Shown here: in pieces, positions 56,884-64,000 of the stretch
Layout of the letters: the number at the start of each line of letters is the position of its first letter
Numbering within the stretch: position 1 is the first letter of the stretch
Assembly: GCA_020205615.1 (NCBI GenBank)
Contig: CM035170.1
Span: 58,232,486 to 58,296,485 of the forward strand
DNA length: 64,000 nucleotides
Direction of reading: 5' to 3'
From: Panax quinquefolius
Lineage: Eukaryota > Streptophyta > Magnoliopsida > Apiales > Araliaceae
Translations under genes and position numbers: made by a program
Notes under the pieces: model-generated
Database searches by the model: none
Seen by the model: the letters and a program-made list of their open reading frames with translations, nothing else
Told to the model about the DNA's origin: nothing

Positions 56884-58305
56884 TTATGAAATTTCATCCT
56901 CGAAATTGACGTACGTACCTGGTGTTTTGAAAAGGTGAGGGTACCTCGCTTTCATTTCTGATTCCAACTCCCATGTCATTTCCTCAATTGCATGGTTTCT
57001 CCACAAAACCTTAACTTGTGGTATAACCTTGGTGCACAGGACATGCTCTTTCCTATCCAAGATCTTAACAGGTACTTCTTCGTACGTTAAATCTTCGGCT
57101 ATCTCGTCTGGTTTTAACGCAATTATATGGTTCGGGTCTTTCATATATTTACGAAGCATGGATATGTGAAAAATATTATAAACATGAGACATACTTGGAG
57201 GTAATGCGTGTCTATAGGCCACATTTCCTATTCGATCAAGAATCTCAAATGGACCAACAAATCGTGGATTGAGCTTTCCTCTCTTCCCAAATCTTGTAAC
57301 TCCCTTCCATGGAGCAATACGTAACAGTACATGATCTCCAATATTAAATTCCATGTCCTTTCGATGAAGATCAGCATAACTCTTTTGTCGATCTTGTGAG
57401 GTTTGAATACGTTGTCGAATCATTTTGATCTTTTCTGTAGTTATGCGTACTAATTCTGGTCCCAACAACGTTGCTTCTCCCACCTCGTCCCAACATACTG
57501 GAGAACGACACTTTCGTCCATACAACGCCTCGAATGGAGTCATGCCTATACTTGCTCGATAACTGTTGTTGTAGGAGAACTCCACCAGTGGCAAATACTT
57601 ATCCCAACTTCCTTTGAAATCTAGAATACATAGTCTTAATAGATCTTCAAGGTTTTGAATAGTCCTTTCCAATTGTCCATCTGTTTGAGGATGGTATGCC
57701 GAACTGGATCGTAAATCTGTGCCCATAGCTTTCTGCAAGCTAACCCAAAATCTTGAAGTGAATCTTGGGTCACGATCCGAAACTATGGATATTGGCATGC
57801 CATGCAATCTCACAATCTCATTCACGTACATACGAGCAAGACATTCAAGGGAATAAGTCTCTCGTATCGGTAAGAAATGAGCAGACTTGGTTAATCTATC
57901 AACAATAACCCAAATCGCATCTATGCCTTGAGAAACTTTGGGAAGACCTGTAACGAAATCCATGGTAATGTGTTCCCACTTCCATTTTAGAATCTCAAGT
58001 GGTTGCAATGGACCCTTTGGCACTTGATGCTCCGCCTTTACTCGTTGACAGGTTAAACACCTCGAGGTAAACTCCGCAATCTCTCTCTTCATATTATTCC
58101 ACCAAAATGTATGTCGAAGATCATGATACATTTTGGTACTCCCGGGATGGATTGCAAACGGTGTGTTGTGTGCCTCCATCACGATACTATGCTTCAAGTC
58201 AGAATCATTAGGAACACAAAGTTTGGAGTTGACTCGAAGTATTCCTTCTTCATCAATTCTTGCTTCTGGAATAGCACCTTCTTGCACTTTCTTCTTCATA
58301 CGCAT
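56884..58305 (-). CDS. G integrase and chromodomain frame (473 codons, uninterrupted)
   Basis: Longest clean frame of the window, an internal piece of pol rather than a free gene; its ATG (MRMKKKVQEG) is an internal Met. Integrase zinc-binding N-terminus: His46 and His53 (IHPG), Cys83 and Cys86 (CLTC). Catalytic core: Asp116 (TMDFVTGLP), Asp177 (IVSDRDPRF) and Glu213 (QLERT), with 35 residues between the last two, the standard DD35E spacing. The C-terminal region GKRGKLNPRFVGPFEILDRI leads to the chromodomain-like VKVLWRNHAIEEMTWELE, which in chromoviruses targets insertion to modified chromatin, and NFEDEIS-stop. The upstream pol is broken, so no complete polyprotein can form here. Confidence 0.85.
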   Translation of the reverse strand: MRMKKKVQEGAIPEARIDEEGILRVNSKLCVPNDSDLKHSIVMEAHNTPFAIHPGSTKMYHDLRHTFWWNNMKREIAEFTSRCLTCQRVKAEHQVPKGPLQPLEILKWKWEHITMDFVTGLPKVSQGIDAIWVIVDRLTKSAHFLPIRETYSLECLARMYVNEIVRLHGMPISIVSDRDPRFTSRFWVSLQKAMGTDLRSSSAYHPQTDGQLERTIQNLEDLLRLCILDFKGSWDKYLPLVEFSYNNSYRASIGMTPFEALYGRKCRSPVCWDEVGEATLLGPELVRITTEKIKMIRQRIQTSQDRQKSYADLHRKDMEFNIGDHVLLRIAPWKGVTRFGKRGKLNPRFVGPFEILDRIGNVAYRHALPPSMSHVYNIFHISMLRKYMKDPNHIIALKPDEIAEDLTYEEVPVKILDRKEHVLCTKVIPQVKVLWRNHAIEEMTWELESEMKARYPHLFKTPGTYVNFEDEIS

Positions 58306-59772
58306 TAGCTCTATGTCCGTAGCTTGAGCAGCTTTAACTTTATCGATTAAAGTTGGTTCTACTCATATGTTTGATATCATCACGTGGGTACTTGGAGCCT
58401 TTACCTCTATCTCCATCCTTTGCAAGTCATACAAAATGGACCGTTGTGTTAACAACATTGCACTCGTACCCGCATATGATCTTATACTCAATGCGTCAGC
58501 TTCCACGTTTGCTTTTCCAAGATGATATTGGATGGCGTGATCGTAATCTTTCTATAGCTCAAGCCAACGTCGTTGCCGCATGTTGAGTTCTTTTTGGGTG
58601 AAGAAGTATTTGAGGCTCTTATGATCCGTATAGATCTCCACTTTCTCCCCATATAAGTAGTGTCTCCAGATTTTTAACACAAAAACGACTGCTGCCAACT
58701 CTAGATCATGAGTAGGATAATTCCTCTCATATTCTTTGAGTTGTCGTGAGGCATAAAGCTATGACTTTCCCATGTTGCATGAGAACACATCCTAACCCTT
58801 TGCTCGAAGCATCGTCAGATATAACAAATCCATCCGAACTAGATGGCATTGCCAGAACAGGTGCTGAAATGAGTCTCCTCTTGAGCTCTTGGAAACTCTT
58901 CTCGCATTCCTCGTTCCATACAAATTTTGTATCCTTCCGAGTCAACTGAGTTAACGGAGTAACGATTCGAGAAAATCTTTCCACGAATCTCCGATAATAA
59001 CCAAATTAAGCCCGTAAAGCTACGCACTTCTACCACCGACTTGGTTGCTCTAACTTTGTATTGCTTCAATCTTCACCGGTCAATGGATACTCCATGTTTT
59101 GACACCACGTGCCCAACGAATGCTACTTCCTCAAGCCAGAACTCACATTTCTTCAGCTTGGCATATAGCTTGTTTTCACGAAGCCTTTCAAGTATCAGCT
59201 CCAAATGGTGCTCATGATCTTCACGGCTTTTGGAATATATGAGGATGTCACCAATAAAGACAACAACGAACTAATCCAAATATTCCTTGAATACACACGT
59301 TCATCATCATATCCATGAAAGCGGCGGGAGCATTAGTCAATCCAAAAGACATAACTAAGAATTCATAATGCCCGTACCAAGTTCTGAAGGCGGTCTTTGG
59401 AATATCCTCAGTTTTAATCTTCAGCTGATGATATCCAGAACGAAGATCGGTCTTTGAAAAGAATTGTTTTCCTTGCAACTGGTCAAATAGGTCATCAATG
59501 CGAGGTAGCGGATACCTATTCTTGATGGTGACATGGTTCAATTCTCGGTAGTCATACAAAGTCGCATACTCCCGTCTTTCTTCTTTACGAATAAAATAGG
59601 AGCACCCCAAGGAGATGTACTAGGACAAATGAAACTGATGTCTAACAACTCCTGTAGTTGGACTTGTAACTCCTGAAGTTCAATAGGAGCCATTCGATAT
59701 GGGGTTTTAGAAATGGGCTTTGTACCCGGTTCAAGATCAATAAAGAATTCAACATCACGTTCTGGGGGTAGA
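58306..59772 (-). pseudogene. G RT and RNase H remnant
   Basis: RT at 59610-59248: [33 protein letters not shown] and [19 protein letters not shown]; the catalytic motif at about 59262-59235 reads [15 protein letters not shown], so the first Asp is Gly, and a frameshift precedes it. Connection and RNase H are at 59069-58727 (RIVTPLTQLTRKD, VISDDASSKGLGCVL with Y to D) and, in broken frames, 58726-58400 ([13 protein letters not shown], DHKSLKY-like and ADALS-like passages in reverse). Ends at the Athila-like LTR. Confidence 0.83.
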
Positions 59773-61348
59773 TGATGAGTGAGTTTTATACTCCTAATTG
59801 AGTGCGTTTGAACTTAATCTTTTGGATGTTTTTAAGTTTTTATGTCTATTCATGCATGTTTTATGTTGTTTTGTAGGAATTGGGACAAAAGTTACTTGGA
59901 TCGACGTTTGGGGTGGCTAGATGCGCGTTTTCGGCTTGCCATTTACACAACAGTCACTTCAGAGCCAATTTTAGTATTTCTCAGGACCTTATTTCGAAAC
60001 ACTTAAAGAATAAAAGTTGTAGATCTACTTCTCCTCTTTCCGGAACATCTTGAATCATCAAAATCAGAGTTTGGACAAAGAGGTTATGGCCATTTTCCCA
60101 AAGGACGTCGGAGCAGAAAATGTCAGAAAAAATGGCAGCGCCGGGCGCCCATTTTAGGCCTATGCCCAGAGCCGAGGCGCTGGGGAGCAGGGTTTGAGTG
60201 CCGTGCCCAGCGCTGGGGCGCTGGGGAAGAGACTGGGAAGGCTTGGACACGTTTTGGGGCGAATTTTGACACTTTTTTGACTCCAAATTGGATTGGGTTT
60301 ATTCCTAAGCTAAAATTTGGACTTATAACCTATAAATACATGATGTAAGGCATAAAATAAAGGGGGATTACATAGCTTAGCTTAGATAAAACACTCCATT
60401 AGATTAGAATATAAACCCTAGTTCTTAATTAGCTATTGGAGATTGAAGCAAATTGAAGAACACTGAAGATCAAGAGCAAGAGCAAGAGGGGAGCATCAGA
60501 TTTGCTGACAACAGATTCTATTCTCTTCTCTTATCATACTTTTATCTTTTAATGTCTATTCAGTTGTGGATTCTTGGTTTTAATTCATTAATTATGAACT
60601 AACTCTTTTACTAAGATTTCAATTGAACCTTTTATGTCTATAAATTAGTTATTCAATTTATTCCAATTATTTATGTCAAAGTGAATTGTTTATCTTGTCT
60701 TGAGCTTATTGATTAATTATATGATCAGTAATTACTTTGTTACTCTAGAAGGAATTTAAAGAGGAATTCTAGGGTTAGAACTGGGCATGATAACATGTGA
60801 CTTAGTTATTTGCACAGTGAATAATTAGGTTTGTGAATAGAATGGAAATATATGTTCGCCGCATGTAACACATAAGGAATTGGGATTGGAAAGAGTATAA
60901 TTCAATTGTTTTGCATAGGAATATAGCAAGATTAATCTATATTAAATAGAAGGCAATTGATCACTTGAAAAATGACTTTTGGCATTTGAGAATTCCTGTT
61001 AACAATTCAGTAGGCATAATAATTGGGATAATTGGATAATTGATTTATAGTTCATAATTGGGGATATTGGAGTCTTAATCCTTATTTATCTGAATTCATT
61101 TGTTAAAATCTTAATCTTTATTTATTTGAATTAATTTTAGAGTAATCTAGTTTTAATTGATTAATTTAGTTTTCTTAATTAGAAAAATCACAATTTATGG
61201 TTGTTTAAATAAAATTGATTTGGTTAAGAGTTAGTACTTGGTAATTTTTATTAAATATTTCCTCGTGGGAACGATACTTTTCTTATCACATTATTACTTG
61301 TTGACCGTGTATACTTGCACGTATATTTTGATTGTGAATCGATCAACA
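59773..61348 (+). repeat. 5' LTR of the Athila-like element
   Basis: About 1.58 kb, TGATGAGTGAG to GATCAACA. U3 holds a GC-rich, internally repetitive block (about 60130-60240: GCGCCGGGCGCC, GGCGCTGGGG twice) in otherwise AT-rich DNA; its antisense 101-codon frame is not credible as a gene. TATA box at 60331-60338. The start is placed by loss of similarity to D and could be three bases further right. Confidence 0.8.
60331..60338 (+). promoter_or_regulatory. TATA box of the Athila-like LTR
   Basis: TATAAATA within AACCTATAAATACATG, about 90 bp after the GC-rich block; transcription would start near 60360 and read into gag. Confidence 0.65.
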
Positions 61349-61375
61349 AGTTTTTGGCGCCGTTGCTGGGGAATT
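61349..61375 (+). other. Primer-binding site, tRNA-Asp type
   Basis: TGGCGCCGTTGCTGGGGAA (61354-61373) lies a few bases after the LTR, matching the Athila signature TGGCGCCGTTGCCGGGGA with one change. Confidence 0.85.
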
Positions 61376-61485
61376 AGTTTAATAATTTTTCCAACATTAA
61401 TTTTTATCAAATTAGTTTTAATTTAAACATTTTTTTTTCTTTAATTCTCTTTCAATTTTTTTTTTTTTCTCCCTTTTCAGGCAGC

Positions 61486-62205
61486 ATGGATGACTTTGCG
61501 TATCAATGGCCATACACGAACATGACTCGACCAATAGAAACATGGAGCCCACCATCCACACAGCAAGTAGCAATGGTTTGTGAGTTATGTGCTGGGAGTC
61601 ATACTACAGATCAATGTGCCATTAATTGGGAATCAGCTCAGTTCATAGGGAGCTATAATCGATCTACCCAACCGTATTCGAATCAAAATGCACATAATCC
61701 AGAATCAATACAAATTGAGGCAAATTCGAAGACGTTGGAGGTTATCGCAGCCCAACAGAGGCGAAGGATGGCAAAAATGACTCAGCCAAAGGGAGCAGAG
61801 AATGATGGACTCGAAACAGCACTTTCTGCATTATCAGCACAAATTGAGACACTTGCGAAGATGGTCGACGCTTTTGAAGCTCAACGTCGTCAAAGTGTGG
61901 CGGTTACTTGTGATTATTGTGCTGGAAATCATATGAATCATCAATGCACCACCAGTTTCGAGCCGGTATCGTATGGTGGTGATTACCCCAACAATTATGT
62001 CTATCCCAATAACTATTATCAGGATTAGGGATATCGCCCAGATTTTTCATGGAGCCATACGCATCAAGATCAATTTTATGCTCCAAGTCCAATATACCCA
62101 CCGGATTCCTCGTGTCCACCTCCACTACAACATGAAGAACATTCAAATTTAGAGGAAGTTTTGTCCAAGTACATAGCCTCATGTAAGGAGAGGAGGATTA
62201 ATTAA
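61486..62205 (+). pseudogene. Athila-like gag, shortened, with two knuckle-like motifs
   Basis: The ATG at 61486 gives 180 codons to an in-frame TAG at 62026; the same frame then stays open (GYRPDFSWSHTHQD, YPPDSSCPPPLQHEEHSNLE) to TAA at 62203, so the TAG is a point defect. Two CX2CX3HX4C motifs occur: CELCAGSHTTDQC (Cys32, Cys35, His39, Cys44) and CDYCAGNHMNHQC (Cys142, Cys145, His149, Cys154), separated by a helical segment LETALSALSAQIETLAKMV. Athila gag normally has a long capsid domain before the knuckle; it is missing, since the frame begins about 110 bp after the primer-binding site. It probably binds nucleic acid only. Confidence 0.8.
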
Positions 62206-62820
62206 GAGATATTGAGTCAAAATTTTACGAACCAAACGGAACAACTAACCAATGCCTCAAACATTTGTCCTCGATACACTTGGCTCTATGACATGAATTC
62301 CGAGACTAATGGTGAGCCCGAACCAAATCTGCAACCGGATGTGCCAAATGATATAGATGTTAAAAGAGAAGAAAGACTTGGGGACCAAGAAAAGGAGATC
62401 GGCGAAGATTTAACTATAAGATTCAACGAAGATGAACCGATTTCATTAGTATCACATGTGCCTCCTCCACCAAAGTTCAAGAATCCGGGCAGTTTTGCAA
62501 AACCATGCCCAATTGGCCGTCATGTCGTAGGCAAAGTTCTTTGTGACATAAGAGCTAGTACAACTGTGGAGTCATGGTGGGTTGAAAAGGAGAAGATAAA
62601 GGAAGAGCCCATTGTGTTTGACAAGCTTCCATGCCCCAATCTGATCATAGACATAATGGAGAAAACACCTAGTTGTTGGATGTTCTTAATAGGGAACCTA
62701 TCTACAAAGAGCATGCTAGGTGACTTTAATTCAAGGGTCTTTGCTAATGGGAACCTCCCAAAGGAGACATTATTACTGATGGATGGAGGGTTCCTCAATT
62801 TTCGTAGGGGAATTGGATAG
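62206..62820 (+). pseudogene. Athila-like protease remnant and unassigned tail
   Basis: In the same frame as gag after the TAA. The recognisable part is PPPPKFKNPGSFAKPCPIGR (about 62460-62519), then VVGKVLCDIRAST, the Athila protease entry KFKDPGSF...CDLGAS in which the active-site Gly is replaced by Arg. Upstream is an acidic Glu/Asp-rich stretch (EKEIGEDLTIRFNEDEPISL). Downstream, WWVEKEKIKEEPIVFDKL and LLLMDGGFLNFRRGIG-stop match nothing I recognise. RT does not follow. Confidence 0.7.
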
Positions 62821-62854
62821 AGAATTGAATAAGTCAGACTGAGACTATAAAACA

Positions 62855-62880
62855 AGCGCTTATTGGGAGGCAACCCAAGT
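62855..62880 (+). other. Conserved TTGGGAGGCAACCCAA motif
   Basis: AGCGCTTATTGGGAGGCAAC followed by CCAAGT recurs downstream of the coding part in many Athila-like elements. It folds as TTGGG (62863-62867), loop AGGCAA, CCCAA (62874-62878). The role is not established; a second plus-strand initiation or packaging signal is possible. Confidence 0.65.
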
Positions 62881-64000
62881 TTAATTTTTATTTTTAGTTT
62901 TTATTAGGTTTTATATTAGTAGTTTTGAATTTGCATTTATTTAGTATTTAATAAAATTGTGTCTATCATGGTTTACAGATTACTCAAGTCAAATTCAAGT
63001 GTGGTGCCCAATTTGTTCCATGTGCTTAGCCTATTCTCCAAACTTAGCGGACAAGGAGGAAGATTGCTATATTTTCAGGGAAGTCCTCTGCTTTGATTTT
63101 TTTTATTTTAGTCATTGAGGATAATGTCTAGTTTAAGTTTGGGGGCATTTTAGTGTCGTATTGCATATAGTTAGTTATTTGCATTACAGTTCATTTTTTT
63201 TTTTTGTTTTGCGTGTGTTTTTTTTTAGGTTGCATATAATACATGGTAGTTATTTGCATATTCATATATGTGTTGCATTAGTATCTGTTCATGTAGTATA
63301 ATTGAATTTTTTTTAATTTTTTTTTTTTGCATAAATCTGTGTGATCGGTTGGTGTGGTCTTAGCTCGGCCTATGATAAGATTGGTTTTGTATGTTAACTT
63401 GAACAGTGTTGATAATTGATGATGAGTTCTAATTTTAAACATGAAGAAAATCTGAGCCTGTCTGAAATTTATGTAACCGGATAGCACTTAAAGTTTAACT
63501 GTTTTAATCCACTTGGTTCAAGGGTTTCATAATTTGTTTCTAAGGGAAAATCTTGGTTAAAATTTAAGGAAATTAGTGAACTGGCGGTAAAGGTTGGAAT
63601 GACGTAAAAGCTTGAGTTTGGGGGAATCTACGGGATATATATATACAAAATGAAAATGAAAAAAAAAAAAATAAAAAAAAGAAATGATGAAAAGAAAAAA
63701 AATAAAAAATCCAGAAGAAAAAAAAAAACCACTGTGGCATGCTTGTCTAGTTTTGTAGCCTTTGTTACTTGAGTAAGTAAGCCCGAGGGGATTGTCTTTA
63801 CACCTAGCGCCCTAAGGTCTTAATGGTTTGGGAGTCGTTGGTCGAAAGCTCGTTAAGGTAGCACTGAAAAGCCTAAGGGAATAAGACATTGCACAGCCAT
63901 GAGGAAAATAAAAAAAATAAAAATAAAACACGAGAAAGAGCAAAAATGCCCTCGTGGTTGAAAAAAAAGTATAAATAAATCTTGTATTTACCCTTAGACT
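62881..64000 (+). other. 3' noncoding region of the Athila-like element
   Basis: No credible frame. It contains purine-rich tracts that could serve as polypurine tracts: AAGTTTGGGGGCATTTT (63138-63154) and AGTTTGGGGGAA (63615-63626). Also T-runs (63194-63206, 63305-63330) and an A-rich stretch interrupted by G (about 63648-63730). The 3' LTR is not reached. Confidence 0.6.

Larger units (their letters stand above)
54164..59772 (-). mobile_element. Element G: Ty3/Gypsy of the B group, interrupted by the Athila-like element
   Basis: Minus-strand 3' LTR (54164-56872), polypurine tract, then pol read rightward in reverse: chromodomain, integrase, RNase H, RT and the protease linker, stopping at 59772 inside the protease-RT linker (compare 46285 of D). 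The continuation probably lies beyond the Athila-like insertion, outside the window. Left flank ATATT (54159-54163) is the expected target duplication. G sits inside the Tat RNase H fragment. Confidence 0.87.
59773..64000 (+). mobile_element. Athila-like Ty3/Gypsy element, 5' part
   Basis: Plus-strand element with a 5' LTR (59773-61348), a tRNA-Asp-type primer-binding site, gag and protease remnants, and a long 3' noncoding region; the window ends before any 3' LTR. No RT, RNase H or integrase is seen although 2.6 kb follow the primer-binding site, so it is probably a non-autonomous deletion derivative, unless pol lies beyond 64000. Inserted in the protease-RT linker of G; the candidate duplication GTAGA lies left of 59773. 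Confidence 0.82.

Noticed and set aside
59981..60286. 101-codon minus-strand frame in the Athila-like LTR
   Set aside because: It is open because of the GC-rich repeat block; no domain, and antisense to the promoter region.
1..64000. Search for host genes, tRNA, rRNA or a defence-type gene cluster
   Set aside because: No frame outside the retroelement domains shows a recognisable family, and no cloverleaf or rRNA motif was seen by eye; primer-binding sites are the only tRNA-related sequences.

Overview
The window is repeat-rich, AT-rich nuclear DNA of a seed plant, probably a eudicot; the species cannot be named from it. Chromodomain-type Ty3/Gypsy (Tekay/Del-like), Athila-like, Tat/Ogre-like and Ty1/Copia sequences together are typical of plant chromosomes. 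I recognise no host gene, tRNA, rRNA or CRISPR array. Essentially every base belongs to an LTR retrotransposon or to an unplaced fragment inside one.

Left part (1-40928), a four-level nest. A Ty1/Copia remnant on the minus strand (1-about 2119) is interrupted by element A (minus; 3' LTR 2120-5730, truncated 5' LTR 38796-40928). The gag of A is interrupted by a tandem gypsy element C (7850-37215) arranged LTR-internal-LTR-internal-LTR, with one 5-bp target duplication CTTGT at its outer ends. The pol gene of the first C internal copy (C1) is interrupted by element B1 (12203-21303, target duplication ACGTT), a non-autonomous element that keeps gag and protease but has other sequence in place of reverse transcriptase, RNase H and integrase.

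Right part (40929-64000), a chain of truncated elements from the same broad clade as B1. D (minus, 40929-47246) is fused at its left to the cut LTR of A and meets E (plus, 47247-50558) head to head. F (plus, 50559-53885) follows. Then come a 278-bp Tat/Ogre RNase H fragment and G (minus, 54164-59772), which carries the longest clean reading frame of the window, a 473-codon integrase-chromodomain frame. G is cut by an Athila-like element (plus, from 59773) whose LTR, primer-binding site, shortened gag and protease remnant are visible and whose far end lies outside the window.

All coding regions are decayed by stops, frameshifts or deletions. Four things stand out. (1) A and both C copies carry an extra sense-strand frame between primer-binding site and gag, with an acidic start and a coiled-coil body. 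(2) A short hairpin sits just upstream of the polypurine tract in every gypsy family here; its stems differ between families yet still pair. (3) The LTRs of the B/D/E/F/G group, and the Copia leader, contain arrays of small hairpins with constant loops and co-varying arms. (4) The LTR of C starts about 74 bp outside an older, still visible polypurine-tract/LTR-start junction. Boundaries given without a target duplication are read by eye from similarity between copies and may be off by a few bases.
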